Source: Kapaibacterium sp044224925
GTDB taxonomy: Bacteria > Bacteroidota > Ignavibacteria > Kapaibacteriales > Kapaibacteriaceae
NCBI GenBank assembly: GCA_044224925.1
Contig: JBGAJM010000001.1
Coordinates: 496,001-560,000 of the forward strand
DNA length: 64,000 bases
Direction: 5' to 3'
Below the pieces are notes generated by a model, which saw only the letters and a list, made by a program, of their open reading frames with translations, did not search any database and had not been told where the DNA came from. Below are positions 45,936 through 55,328 of this stretch, one piece after another; the first letter of the stretch is position 1; each line of letters begins with the position of its first letter. A program made the translations under genes and the position numbers.

Positions 45936-47537
45936 TCAACGATACTTGGAAAGTTTTGATTGCAGGGTCGTGCGGTCGGGATCGCGGCGTTGTGATTCCT
46001 GCCAGGCACGAACGGCCTCGTCGATGAGTCCGAGCTGCTCGAACACATCGCCCAAGTGTTCATAGTGCGTGGCATTGCCACCGCCGCGTGCGATGCAGCG
46101 TTCGAGATAGGTGCGGGCCTTGTCGTACTCGCCAAGCTGATAGAGCACCCATGCATACGTGTCGAGGTAGGCAGGATTCGCAGGATACTGTTGCAGGGCA
46201 CGCCACGACATGGCACGCGCACGCTGGAGGTCCTTGTTGCGCACCGACAGTGAGTAGGCGTAGTTGTTGTTCACCAGATGATTGTCGGGATCGAGCAGCA
46301 AGGCACGGTCGTAGGCCATGTCCGACGAGTCTGTCTGATCCATCGCATCGTAGACCACGCCCAACTGGATCCATGCATCGAGATACGTGGAGTCGATTCC
46401 AATGGCGCGCCGGTACATCTGTGAGGCCTCTGCATCACGGTCCAGTTGCTGTTTGCAGAAGCCCATCATGTAATGGAAGCGCGGGTCGTAGGGGAAGAGC
46501 ACAAGGGATCGCGAGAGGATGTCATACGCATCCTGCATGCGATCGAACGAGATGTAGGACTGCGCCGCTCCCAGCGGTGCATCGGCAATACCGCGAGCGG
46601 CCTTGATGGCAGCCGAGAACAGTGCAAAGGCGCGTGATGGCTCATTGATGCGAAGGGCAAGTGCGCCAGCGGCAATGAGGACGCGCCATTGCCGAGCATC
46701 GCGCAGAGCGGCCTTCTGCAACACCTTCTGGGCTGCGTCGGCCTTCGTCGTCGTTGTCAGGGAATCTTCGAGAAAGGCAGTGATCGCGGCAAGCCACACT
46801 TGCTCGCTACCACTCGTGATCGATGCTTCGTTCCAGCGCGTGAGGATACTGTCGAGTCCATCCATGTGCGACGTTGCTACGTAGACGGCCGCAAGCTCGG
46901 CGGCAAGGTCCGGATCGTCAGGATCGAGCTTCATCGCGCGCTCCATCGTCCACGTGCGCAGGTCCGGTCGACGTGTACGCGCATACAGGTCCGCAAGTCG
47001 CCGATACACGCCTTCGTCGGGCTGCATTATCACGAGTTGTTCGAACACGGCAATGGCCTTGTCGGGATCACGCGGTTCGTACATTCGACCGAGCGTATAG
47101 AGCTGTTGTTTGGTGGGGTGAAGGTCGCGTAGACGTTCATAGGCCGACATGGCCTCGTCGTACCGTCCTTGCGTCACATAGATCTCGGCCATCAATTCCC
47201 ACGACTCGCCGTGTTGCGGATCGATGCGCACGGCCGCCTGTGTTGCCTCGAGGGCGAGGTCGAACTTGCGAATGGCGGCATAGCTCTGTGCCATGGCACG
47301 AAGTGTGGCGGCACTGGAATCATAGCGCAACGCTTGCTGGAATTCCAGAATGGCCTCGGCATGCCGATTCCCCTGGATCTGCAACGTGCTGCCATTGATG
47401 AAGTACTCCGTGGCCTTGCGATGCATCTGCGCACTATCGCCGGTACCCTGTGCCGACGTCCACACCACGGCGCACCAGCCCATGCAGATGCAAAGGCCAA
47501 GACGAACGGGAAGGGTGGTGGGGGACAGGGCGATCAT
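45936..47537 (-). CDS. Secreted TPR protein, large
   Basis: A 533-residue protein with a signal peptide (LCICMGWCAVVWTSAQ) followed by about ten tetratricopeptide repeats (AILEFQQALRYDSSAATLRA, SYAAIRKFDLALEATQAAVR, ADLYARTRRPDLRTWTMERA, LGDVFEQLGLIDEAVRAWQE). No enzymatic domain. Likely a periplasmic or surface scaffold. It is the first gene of the 47537-to-43241 minus-strand operon. Confidence 0.8.
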   Translation of the reverse strand: MIALSPTTLPVRLGLCICMGWCAVVWTSAQGTGDSAQMHRKATEYFINGSTLQIQGNRHAEAILEFQQALRYDSSAATLRAMAQSYAAIRKFDLALEATQAAVRIDPQHGESWELMAEIYVTQGRYDEAMSAYERLRDLHPTKQQLYTLGRMYEPRDPDKAIAVFEQLVIMQPDEGVYRRLADLYARTRRPDLRTWTMERAMKLDPDDPDLAAELAAVYVATSHMDGLDSILTRWNEASITSGSEQVWLAAITAFLEDSLTTTTKADAAQKVLQKAALRDARQWRVLIAAGALALRINEPSRAFALFSAAIKAARGIADAPLGAAQSYISFDRMQDAYDILSRSLVLFPYDPRFHYMMGFCKQQLDRDAEASQMYRRAIGIDSTYLDAWIQLGVVYDAMDQTDSSDMAYDRALLLDPDNHLVNNNYAYSLSVRNKDLQRARAMSWRALQQYPANPAYLDTYAWVLYQLGEYDKARTYLERCIARGGGNATHYEHLGDVFEQLGLIDEAVRAWQESQRRDPDRTTLQSKLSKYR

Positions 47538-47585
47538 GATCTGATAAAGACTCGTAACGCCGTGAGAAATTATGTGGCGGAAACG

Positions 47586-47614
47586 AAAAAAGGCCGCCCA
47601 AGGGCGACCTTTTT
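47586..47614 (-). terminator. Intrinsic terminator after rpmB
   Basis: On the minus strand, AAAAAGGTCGCCC / GGGCGGCCTTTTTT forms a strong GC-rich stem with a TTG loop followed by a run of T. It sits 16 bases past the rpmB stop and before the next gene on the same strand. Confidence 0.85.
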
Positions 47615-47630
47615 GGAGATGCTCAACGGA

Positions 47631-47855
47631 TCACTTCGAATCGAGGCGCTTCTTCATGGCAGTGTAGCCGATCTTGTCAAGCGTCTTCAGCGCGCTCGCT
47701 GTGATCTTCACTGTGACGAACTTGCCTTCTTCGGCAACCCATACGCGCTTCTTCTGCAGGTTTGGCAACCAGCGGCGACGGGTCTTGTTGTTCGCGTGCG
47801 AAACATTGTTTCCATACTGGACGGTGGTGCCGGTCAAATCACAACGACGTGCCAT
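47631..47855 (-). CDS. rpmB: 50S ribosomal protein L28
   Basis: A 74-residue ribosomal protein. MARRCDLTGTTVQYGNNVSH and KTRRRWLPNLQKKRVWV are typical of L28. An earlier in-frame start (47999) would add 48 residues unlike L28, so ATG 47855 is used. Monocistronic: a promoter-like motif (CTTG, 20 bases, TATATTGC) precedes it and a strong terminator follows. Confidence 0.95.
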   Translation of the reverse strand: MARRCDLTGTTVQYGNNVSHANNKTRRRWLPNLQKKRVWVAEEGKFVTVKITASALKTLDKIGYTAMKKRLDSK

Positions 47856-47896
47856 GTCTATTACTCCAAATTCAGATGCGGTTTTGTCAAGAACGA

Positions 47897-47928
47897 GCAA
47901 TATACCACATTGGTTTGGAACACGCAAG
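47897..47928 (-). promoter_or_regulatory. Promoter of rpmB
   Basis: Minus strand: CTTG at 47928-47925, a 20-base spacer, then TATATTGC at 47904-47897, a near match to TTTG-N20-TAnnTTTG. It lies about 41 bases upstream of the rpmB ATG. Confidence 0.5.
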
Positions 47929-47972
47929 TCGTGTGGATTCATTCGGTTGGAGGGGCGGAACGGCGAAACCCT

Positions 47973-47980
47973 TAAATTTG
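47973..47980 (+). promoter_or_regulatory. -7 element of uvrA
   Basis: TAAATTTG, a perfect TAnnTTTG match, about 27 bases upstream of the uvrA ATG at 48008. A GTTG sits 23 bases further upstream, slightly wide for the -33 position. Confidence 0.45.
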
Positions 47981-48007
47981 CTTCTTGACCCAATTCCAAC
48001 CGGCTGC

Positions 48008-50830
48008 ATGTCTGTACCTACAAAGGTCATCGCCATCCGCGGTGCCCGTGTGAACAATCTTCGGAATGTCGACGTCGACATTCCCCGTAATGCCCTCACG
48101 GTGATCACCGGCGTGAGCGGGTCGGGGAAGTCGTCGCTGGCATTCGATACGCTCTATGCCGAGGGACAGCGCCGCTTTGTGGAGTCCCTGAGCGCCTATG
48201 CACGGCAGTTCCTGGACCGCATGAACAAGCCGGACGTGGACTCCATCTCCGGACTGCCTCCCGCCGTGGCCATCGAACAACAGGCCTTCTCCAAGAATCC
48301 CCGTTCCACCGTCGGCACCACCACCGAGATCTACGACTACCTGCGTCTGCTCTACGGACGTGTTGGCATCGTGATCGACAAGGACACCGGTGAGCTGATC
48401 CGCAAGGACTCGGCCCAGTCCGTGGTGGAAGCCATGATGGCGCTGCCCGAAGGAAGTCGACTGTACGTGATGTACGTGCTCCCGAAGGAACACGCATCCA
48501 CCCAAGATGTTCGCGAAGGACTTGCCGCGCGCGGTTTCTCGCGCATGGTCTTGGGTGACAGTACAGAGGTCACCGAGATCGCCTCGATCGATCTGTTGCC
48601 GGACAAGGTGGACATCTTCGTGCTGGTCGATCGTGTGATCGTTCGTGCCGATGATGAAGTGCGGAGTCGAATGACGGACTCTGTGGAAACGGCATTCGAA
48701 GCGGGCAATGGTCGCATCGTGATCCGCGACATCACAACGGGCGTCGACCATTACTTCTCGTCGCGCTTCGAAAGCGCACGCACCCAAACGCAATACATCG
48801 AACCGGAGCCGCGACTCTTCTCGTTCAACAATCCGTTCGGCGCATGCCCTACGTGTCAGGGATTCGGTCGCAGTGTTGGTATCGACGAACACCTGGTGAT
48901 CCCCGATAAGAGTCTCTCCCTGCGACGCGGTGCCTTGGCACCGTTCCGCGGTGATGTCTTTGGTGCGTACCTGCGCGAACTACTGCGAGAAGCGCCGCAT
49001 CACGGACTTCCGGTGGACAAGCCCGTGGGATCGTTCACGCAGGAACAACTGGATCTCTTGTGGGATGGCATTGGCGACTACATTGGTCTGCATGCCTTCT
49101 TCAAGATGCTCGAAGAGAAATCGTACAAGACGCACTATCGCGTGATGTTGAGTCGGTTCCGTGGCTACACGAAATGTCATTCGTGCCACGGTTCACGTCT
49201 GCGCACGGCGGCCCGACAGGTCTTCGTCGCAGGATTGAACATTCCGCATGTGGTGAACCTCACGTTGCGCGAGGCGGCGGATCACTTCGACTCCATCGAA
49301 CTCACCGCTCATGAAGAGCAGATCGTCGGACAGATCCTGTCGGAACTCCGTCGACGTCTGCGCTTGCTCGTCGACATCGGACTCGACTATCTCACGCTCG
49401 ATCGGCTCTCGCACACGCTTTCGGGCGGGGAATCGCAGCGCATCAACCTTGCCACCTCGCTTGGCAGCGCCCTCGTTGGAACACTCTATGTGCTCGATGA
49501 ACCGAGCATTGGACTGCATCCGCGTGATACGTATCGACTGCTTGACATTCTGCAACGACTCCGCAATCTTGGCAACACCGTCGTGCTTGTGGAGCACGAT
49601 CTCGATGTGATCCGCACCGCCGATCATGTGATCGACATCGGTCCGGCTGCCGGCGAATTCGGCGGCGAAGTGGTCTATAGCGGTGCGTTCACGGACATGA
49701 TCGAAAACGGCACGTCGCTCACCGCAGACTACCTGACGCGCAAACGTGTTGTCGACGTGCGCACCACGTATCGCAAGGGCAACGGCAAACAACTATCCAT
49801 CATCCATCCCATGCATCACAACCTGAAAGGTCAGGACGTGCACATCCCGCTCGGATGCATGACGGTGGTCACGGGTGTGTCGGGCTCCGGCAAGAGCTCG
49901 CTCATTCACGACGTGCTGTATGCCGGACTCAAGCGCGTGCAAGGCGGATACACGGGCGAGGTCGGTTCGTGCGAACGCATCGAGGGCATTGAGTTCATCA
50001 AAACCGTCGAGATGATCGATCAAACACCTATCGGTCGTTCCACTCGCTCCACACCGGCCACCTACACCAAGGTCTTCGACATCATCCGCGATACGTTCGC
50101 ACAAACGCAAGCCGCAAAACAAATGGGATGGAAGGCCGGCCACTTCTCGTTCAACGTTGCCGGCGGTCGGTGCGATGTCTGCGAAGGCGAAGGCACGGTG
50201 ACCATCGAGATGCAGTTCCTGCCCGACATCGAACTACCATGTGAAGTATGTGGCGGTACACGGTACAAGCGCGATGCTTCTATGATCTTGTACAAGAACA
50301 AGTCCATCGTCGACGTGCTGGCCATGACCGTAGACGAAGCCGCATCACTCTTCGAGTCGGTCCCCAAGATCGTGCAGAAGCTCAATGTGCTGCAAGCCGT
50401 TGGGCTCGGCTACATCCGGCTCGGACAGCCATCGTCGCACCTCTCGGGTGGTGAAGCGCAGCGCATCAAGCTTGCCGCACAACTCGATGTGGACTCGGAC
50501 GGCCCAATCGTCTTCATCTTCGACGAGCCCACCACCGGCTTGCACATTCACGATACGGCCGCACTCCTCGCGGCCTTCGACCAGCTCGTCAAGAAAGGTC
50601 ACACGCTCATCGTGATCGAACACAACGTCCACGTCATGGCCGCCGCGGACTGGATCATCGATCTCGGTCCGGAGGGTGGGGAAGGCGGCGGGGCCATCAT
50701 TGCAACGGGTACTCCGAAGACCGTTGCCACGATGCCGGGCAGTCACACGGGTGTAGCCTTGCGCGCCTTCTTTGAAGAGCATGGCATTGCCGTTCCGCGT
50801 CGACGGGCGGCTTCCGGAAAGAGCGCATGA
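48008..50830 (+). CDS. uvrA: Excinuclease ABC subunit A
   Basis: The damage-recognition ATPase of nucleotide excision repair, 940 aa, a normal length. Two ABC modules: N-terminal Walker A GVSGSGKSSLAFDTLYAEGQ and C-terminal GVSGSGKSSLIHDVLYAG. Zinc-finger cysteines are intact: CPTCQGFG, CHSCHGSRL, then CDVCEGEG with CEVCGGTRY. Signature motifs LSGGESQRINLATSLG and LSGGEAQRIKLAAQL are present. ATG 48008 is chosen as upstream in-frame sequence runs back across the rpmB region. The next gene overlaps by four bases. Confidence 0.97.
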   Translation: MSVPTKVIAIRGARVNNLRNVDVDIPRNALTVITGVSGSGKSSLAFDTLYAEGQRRFVESLSAYARQFLDRMNKPDVDSISGLPPAVAIEQQAFSKNPRSTVGTTTEIYDYLRLLYGRVGIVIDKDTGELIRKDSAQSVVEAMMALPEGSRLYVMYVLPKEHASTQDVREGLAARGFSRMVLGDSTEVTEIASIDLLPDKVDIFVLVDRVIVRADDEVRSRMTDSVETAFEAGNGRIVIRDITTGVDHYFSSRFESARTQTQYIEPEPRLFSFNNPFGACPTCQGFGRSVGIDEHLVIPDKSLSLRRGALAPFRGDVFGAYLRELLREAPHHGLPVDKPVGSFTQEQLDLLWDGIGDYIGLHAFFKMLEEKSYKTHYRVMLSRFRGYTKCHSCHGSRLRTAARQVFVAGLNIPHVVNLTLREAADHFDSIELTAHEEQIVGQILSELRRRLRLLVDIGLDYLTLDRLSHTLSGGESQRINLATSLGSALVGTLYVLDEPSIGLHPRDTYRLLDILQRLRNLGNTVVLVEHDLDVIRTADHVIDIGPAAGEFGGEVVYSGAFTDMIENGTSLTADYLTRKRVVDVRTTYRKGNGKQLSIIHPMHHNLKGQDVHIPLGCMTVVTGVSGSGKSSLIHDVLYAGLKRVQGGYTGEVGSCERIEGIEFIKTVEMIDQTPIGRSTRSTPATYTKVFDIIRDTFAQTQAAKQMGWKAGHFSFNVAGGRCDVCEGEGTVTIEMQFLPDIELPCEVCGGTRYKRDASMILYKNKSIVDVLAMTVDEAASLFESVPKIVQKLNVLQAVGLGYIRLGQPSSHLSGGEAQRIKLAAQLDVDSDGPIVFIFDEPTTGLHIHDTAALLAAFDQLVKKGHTLIVIEHNVHVMAAADWIIDLGPEGGEGGGAIIATGTPKTVATMPGSHTGVALRAFFEEHGIAVPRRRAASGKSA

Positions 50831-51855
50831 ACGCTCGCACGGTCATCCGTATCCTCATCGGCGTTGTCGTCGTGGTCGCCGCTCTCTGGTATGTCCTGAG
50901 TCTGGCGAACATCGACCAGATGATGGCCATCATGTCGCACGCCGCAGCGTTGCCGTTGCTCGCCAGCATTCCGATCATCCTCGCTTCGCATGTGATGCGT
51001 GCACGTCGATGGAAGACGTTGCTCACACCACGTCAACCGAACGTGAGCATGTGGACCGGCTTCTCGGCCATCATGATCGGCTATGCGGCCAACACCATTG
51101 TTCCGCGTGTAGGCGAGATCCTCCGTCCATGGGTGTTCTCACGTCGTGAACGCATCCCCATGAGCACGGCTGTGAGCAGTGTGGTGGTCGAGCGTGTGCT
51201 CGATGTGTTCACGTTGCTCATCGGTATCCTCCTCGTGGTCGTGATCGAACGCGATCATGTGACGCAGGCCATTCCGCAATTCAGTCCGCAGCTCATCCTT
51301 ACCACCTTGGTCCTTCCCGTGGTCCTCATCGTCGTGCTCGCCTCGATCATGATCTTCACGCCGGCCGGACAGTGGGTGATCGACCATGTGCTCACGCGAA
51401 TGCATGCGCGGCTTGGTGCCTTCGCTTCGCGCATCTATGCCAACGTGCACGAGGGTGTGGCCGTGATCAAGGCTCCATCCTTGTGGCTTCGGCTCGCTGT
51501 GGAGTCCGTGGTGATCTGGGCGCTCTACATCCTTCCGTTGTGGCTTGCGCTCCAATCGATCACATTCTCCGTCCCCATGACGTTCTCGATTGGCGATGCC
51601 GCCGTGTTGTTGGTGATCATCTCCATCGGTGTGACCATTGCACCAACGCCGGGAGCATTGGGCATCTATCAGGGCTTTGCACAGTTGGCTCTTGTTCGCA
51701 TCTATCACGCAACACCCGACGAGGGACTTGCTTTTGGCATTCTCGCCTGGGTGGTGAACTATGGCGTGTCGCTCCTTGTTGGAGGCACGTGTTGGATCAT
51801 TGAAGTACGTCGGGGCCTGTCGTGGCGCGACGTACGAGGCACCGTATCTTTGTAA
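50827..51855 (+). CDS. Flippase-like membrane protein (LPG synthase TM / UPF0104 family)
   Basis: A 342-residue protein with seven to eight membrane helices. The segment HVMRARRWKTLL, then AANTIVPRVGEILRPWVFSRRERI and VVVERVLDVFTLLIGI, is diagnostic of the lysylphosphatidylglycerol-synthase transmembrane (glycosyltransferase-2-associated flippase) family. Likely moves or scans lipid-linked substrates; exact substrate unknown. Overlaps the uvrA stop (ATGA) and ends five bases before the next gene. Confidence 0.8.
   Translation: MNARTVIRILIGVVVVVAALWYVLSLANIDQMMAIMSHAAALPLLASIPIILASHVMRARRWKTLLTPRQPNVSMWTGFSAIMIGYAANTIVPRVGEILRPWVFSRRERIPMSTAVSSVVVERVLDVFTLLIGILLVVVIERDHVTQAIPQFSPQLILTTLVLPVVLIVVLASIMIFTPAGQWVIDHVLTRMHARLGAFASRIYANVHEGVAVIKAPSLWLRLAVESVVIWALYILPLWLALQSITFSVPMTFSIGDAAVLLVIISIGVTIAPTPGALGIYQGFAQLALVRIYHATPDEGLAFGILAWVVNYGVSLLVGGTCWIIEVRRGLSWRDVRGTVSL
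51845..51852 (+). promoter_or_regulatory. -7 element ahead of the ferredoxin-NADP reductase gene
   Basis: TATCTTTG, a perfect TAnnTTTG match lying within the last codons of the preceding gene and ending 7 bases before the ATG at 51860. Suggests an internal promoter and a nearly leaderless mRNA. Confidence 0.45.
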
Positions 51856-51859
51856 TACC

Positions 51860-52876
51860 ATGAACACCACGCATCAAACAGACCTTATCGTCATTGGAGC
51901 CGGCCCATGCGGACTCTTCACCATCTTCGAAGCAGGATTGCTGAAGATGCACTGTCACCTTGTGGACTACCTAGGTGTACCGGGCGGACAGTGTGCCGAG
52001 ATCTATCCGAAGAAGCCCATCTACGACATTCCGGGATTTCCGAGCGTGCTCGCCGGCGAGCTCGTCGACAATCTCATGAAGCAGGGCGCACCGTTCCATC
52101 CGACGTTCACGCTTGGCGAACGCGCCGAACAACTTGAGCGTTTGGAAGACGGTCGATTCCGACTCACGACCACGCGCGGCACGGTGATCGAGGGCACGAA
52201 CGTGATCCTGGCCGGAGGCCTCGGGTGCTTCGAACCGCGGAAGCCGGCGATCGCCAACCTTGCCGACTTCGAGTACAAGGGCGTTGACTATGTGATCAAG
52301 GACCCCGAAGAGTTTCGCGGAAAGCGCGTGGTGATCGGTGGTGGGGGAGACTCGGCATTGGATTGGACCATTGTCTTGGCCGACATTGCATCCGAGGTGA
52401 CGCTCATCCATCGCAGTCAACAATTCCGCGCCGCTCCCGATAGTGTGGAGAAAGCGAATGCCTTGGCCGCCGCCGGCAAGATCACAATGATCACCGATGC
52501 GCAGGTCACGGGATTGGATGGCGGCACGGAACTCGAGGGCGTCACGATCACGCATACGGATGAAAGCACCGAGCGGATCGCCACCGACCATTACATACCG
52601 CTGTTCGGACTGTCGCCAAAGCTCGGCCCCATTGCACAGTGGGGATTGAACATCGAGAAGAACGCCGTCATCGTCGACAACAGCACCTACGAAACCTCCG
52701 TGCCCGGCATCTATGCCGTTGGTGATATCTCCGAGTATCCGAACAAACTCAAACTCATCCTTTGCGGATTCCACGAGGCGGCCATCGCATGCAATGTGAT
52801 CTATGCACGCAGACATCCCGAGAAGAAGCACGTGATCAAGTACACGACGGTCACCGGTATCAACGAGCTCGCATGA
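51860..52876 (+). CDS. Ferredoxin--NADP(+) reductase (thioredoxin-reductase-like, type 2)
   Basis: A 338-residue FAD flavoprotein. GAGPCGLFTIFEAGL is the FAD site (residues about 12-26), GGGDSALDWTIVLADI the NADP site (about 157-172), and YAVGDISEYPNKLKLI closes the FAD site. It lacks the CxxC redox pair of thioredoxin reductase, which supports the type-2 FNR assignment (as in Bacillus YumC and Chlorobium). Transfers electrons between NADPH and ferredoxin. Stop overlaps the start of the next gene (ATGA). Confidence 0.85.
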   Translation: MNTTHQTDLIVIGAGPCGLFTIFEAGLLKMHCHLVDYLGVPGGQCAEIYPKKPIYDIPGFPSVLAGELVDNLMKQGAPFHPTFTLGERAEQLERLEDGRFRLTTTRGTVIEGTNVILAGGLGCFEPRKPAIANLADFEYKGVDYVIKDPEEFRGKRVVIGGGGDSALDWTIVLADIASEVTLIHRSQQFRAAPDSVEKANALAAAGKITMITDAQVTGLDGGTELEGVTITHTDESTERIATDHYIPLFGLSPKLGPIAQWGLNIEKNAVIVDNSTYETSVPGIYAVGDISEYPNKLKLILCGFHEAAIACNVIYARRHPEKKHVIKYTTVTGINELA

Positions 52877-53898
52877 TCCGCATACTCGTGCTCGGCATCG
52901 TGTGCATGACGTTGTGCGCATGCACGCCTCGGCACGAAGAGGTGGTGATGAAGGGGGTGACCATTGCTGATGATTTTCCGGACTATACCTCCGTTGCCTG
53001 CGCACGTCTGTGCGACAGTCTTCATCGTGCCGGTGTGACGTGGGTGGCCATCACTCCATGCGGCTTCCTTGACTCCACGCAGAGCACCACCGTGAAGTGG
53101 ACGTGGTTCTCCCGTCGCGACTATGCACGTGCCATTCGAATGATCACATCGAAAGGCATGAAGGTGCTCGTCAAGCCCTACCTGTGGTCGAAGGACTTCT
53201 GGCAGAAGCAGGAGTGGACAGGGTTGATCCGGCATGACGACACGGCATCGCGCGCAGCCTTCTTCGCATCGTATCGCACGTGGCTTCTCGAGATCATGCG
53301 TCAGGCCGAGGCCGGTGGTGCCGGTATGGTATGCATCGGATTGGAGCTTCCGCATCTCTCTACGGATGAACGCGCGTGGCGCTCGCTCATCAAGGACAGC
53401 AGGGCCATCTATCATGGCAAGCTCACGTATGCATCGCATGGTGTGGACGAGGCATCGCACATTCGTTTCTGGGATGCACTCGATGTGATCGGCGTGAACA
53501 TCTATCCGTCGCTCAGTAATGCACCGTCACCAACGGACAAGGCAGTGCGCAATGGATGGAAGCCCATCCTTGCCGCCTTACAACACCTTTCCGCAACGAA
53601 CGGGAATAAGAAGATCGCCTTCACGGAGGCTGGTTTTCGCAGCGTGGAGCGCGCCATGTTCAGTCCGTGGGAATGGCCCGAACACCGTCCTCGCGCCGTC
53701 CGGTACGAAGAACAGGTGCAGGCCTATCGTCTGCTTGCCGAGCAAACGTATCATCAATCGTGGTTCGGCGGGATCTTCTGGTGGAAGGTCTTCACCGACC
53801 CCGAGATGGAGAACGAAGGTCCGGACGGATTCTCACCGCAGGGCAAGCCGGCATGGCGTCAAATGTCGGATGATTTCCTCCGACATCGCGCGCATTAG
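52873..53898 (+). CDS. Lipoprotein with TIM-barrel glycoside-hydrolase fold (GH113-like)
   Basis: A 341-residue lipoprotein: LVLGIVCMTLCACTPRH carries the lipobox, with Cys17 lipidated. The rest looks like a TIM barrel of the type seen in GH113 mannanases: KVLVKPYLWSK, MVCIGLELPHLS, IGVNIYPSLS, KKIAFTEAGFRS (probable nucleophile Glu) and the final FGGIFWWKVFTDP. Substrate unknown; the family call is by motif resemblance. ATG 52873 overlaps the upstream stop. Its TAG stop interlocks with that of the convergent gene (TTAG). Confidence 0.7.
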   Translation: MIRILVLGIVCMTLCACTPRHEEVVMKGVTIADDFPDYTSVACARLCDSLHRAGVTWVAITPCGFLDSTQSTTVKWTWFSRRDYARAIRMITSKGMKVLVKPYLWSKDFWQKQEWTGLIRHDDTASRAAFFASYRTWLLEIMRQAEAGGAGMVCIGLELPHLSTDERAWRSLIKDSRAIYHGKLTYASHGVDEASHIRFWDALDVIGVNIYPSLSNAPSPTDKAVRNGWKPILAALQHLSATNGNKKIAFTEAGFRSVERAMFSPWEWPEHRPRAVRYEEQVQAYRLLAEQTYHQSWFGGIFWWKVFTDPEMENEGPDGFSPQGKPAWRQMSDDFLRHRAH

Positions 53899-54581
53899 AA
53901 CAGGAACGTGACCGAGGCCAAGAGGGAATTGATCCGAGTGTTCACCGGATCGTCCTTCAGCACGTTCGAAAGTGCATAGTAGAACTTCAGGTCGACACAC
54001 AAAAAGCGCAGCATGCGCACGTCGACGCCGAGCACGGCACCATACCCGAAGCCGGCAAGGTTTCCGATGGTCCCGGATGTGTTGTTCATCACGGTCGTCC
54101 CGGAGAAGCAATAGTCGCCATACAGGCCGGCCATCAGTCCGGGTTGGATCACATCCTTACTGCCAAGGGCCAGCTTCAGGTTGAGCGGTACGCGCACATG
54201 GGTGAAGCGTGTCTCGGCCGTTGTCGTGGTCTGTCCCAACAACGTATACTCGGTCGTGATCACCTCCTGCAAGAACAACAGCTCCGGCTGGAAACCAATG
54301 GCAAAGGCGCTTTCGCCCGAGAACTGATAGACCAAGCCGACATTCCAACTGAGTCCGCCCTTCACCGTGCTCTCATCACCGGCATACATGGCACCACCGG
54401 CACCGGCTTTGAATCCCATGGTGGAAGTTGCCACAGAGTTCGACGACGATGTAGGCGGCGGGGTCTCTTGTACCGGAGGAGGTGGTGGAGGCGGCGGGGG
54501 AGTTGTCGTGGTCGTGTCTTGCGCCATCATTGTCATCGTTGCACTAGCGAACAGCAGAAGTGCCATCATGTGTCGTTTCAT
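53895..54581 (-). CDS. Outer-membrane beta-barrel protein
   Basis: A 228-residue protein with a signal peptide (MMALLLFASATMTMMAQ), a Thr-run and polyproline linker (about 22-45), then a series of alternating amphipathic strands ending in ...NSLLASVTFLF, the terminal aromatic that marks outer-membrane barrels. Function unknown; resembles the OmpW/opacity-like porin families. ATG 54581 is chosen because the signal peptide begins there. Confidence 0.7.
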   Translation of the reverse strand: MKRHMMALLLFASATMTMMAQDTTTTTPPPPPPPPPVQETPPPTSSSNSVATSTMGFKAGAGGAMYAGDESTVKGGLSWNVGLVYQFSGESAFAIGFQPELLFLQEVITTEYTLLGQTTTTAETRFTHVRVPLNLKLALGSKDVIQPGLMAGLYGDYCFSGTTVMNNTSGTIGNLAGFGYGAVLGVDVRMLRFLCVDLKFYYALSNVLKDDPVNTRINSLLASVTFLF

Positions 54582-54656
54582 CGTCTGTGTCCCCATACAA
54601 TGAAAGTGAAGTTCAACCTGAGCGGTGAGGCGGACAATGTTCGCAACTATCCGCCA

Positions 54657-54695
54657 CAAAAAAAAGCCGCACTCGAGATGAACTCGAATGCGGCC
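54657..54695 (-). terminator. Intrinsic terminator after the DUF6580 gene
   Basis: On the minus strand a 12-base stem (GCCGCATTCGAG / CTCGAGTGCGGC, one G-T pair) with a TTCAT loop is followed by eight or more T residues. It closes the sucC-54722 unit. Confidence 0.9.
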
Positions 54696-54721
54696 GATCG
54701 TTCACATTGAACGCGTTGCGC

Positions 54722-55279
54722 TTAGCGAATGGTCGCCACGGTGCGCTTGCGGACCACGGCCATGGAGGCCATGAGCAAGCCCGTGAACAACCACGTGGAG
54801 GCGAGCGAGTTCAAGAAGAAATTCGTTCCGTCGTAGAAGGCCAGTCCCGCTGCATAGCATGTGATCAGTCCGGCCAGGTCTTGGGTGTACATCGTCCCGC
54901 CGGCCCAGACGGCGGTGTTGGTTCCGAGGAAGAACAGCACCGAGGCGACCGTACCACCAAGGATGGTCGTCTGCCAGGCCTTGGAATCCTTGAACAGCAT
55001 TCCCAGACCAACCGTCGCTGCCATACACAGATAGACGACGGGCTGCGTGCCGTGGAAGGCATAGTCCATGCCGAACAACACACCCAATGCAAGATCGCTC
55101 ACCACCATGGCGAGCAACGGTACCAAGAAGGCCGCACGCTTCGTGGTGAACATCGCACCACCGAACAATGCCATCGCCGCTACCGGCGTGAAGTTCGGCC
55201 AGTGCGGGATCAGTCTGCTGAGGGCCAGTACGGCGATCAACGCAAGCGCTGAGCTATCGAGGATCTTGGACTGCTTCAT
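54722..55279 (-). CDS. Membrane protein, DUF6580 (ECF-transporter S-component-like)
   Basis: A 185-residue protein with five or six membrane helices. SRLIPHWPNFTPVAAMALFGG near the start and KRAAFLVPLLAMVVSDLALG are characteristic of the DUF6580 family, often annotated as substrate-binding S components of vitamin uptake systems. No T or A components are nearby. The 50-base gap upstream contains an AT-rich ATGTA-TAATC-TACAT inverted repeat (about 55310-55325), possibly an operator. I see no cobalamin riboswitch. Confidence 0.7.
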   Translation of the reverse strand: MKQSKILDSSALALIAVLALSRLIPHWPNFTPVAAMALFGGAMFTTKRAAFLVPLLAMVVSDLALGVLFGMDYAFHGTQPVVYLCMAATVGLGMLFKDSKAWQTTILGGTVASVLFFLGTNTAVWAGGTMYTQDLAGLITCYAAGLAFYDGTNFFLNSLASTWLFTGLLMASMAVVRKRTVATIR

Positions 55280-55328
55280 GAGGGGGAATTCCGTGACAGT
55301 TGTTGGTTTACATAATGTAGATTATACA

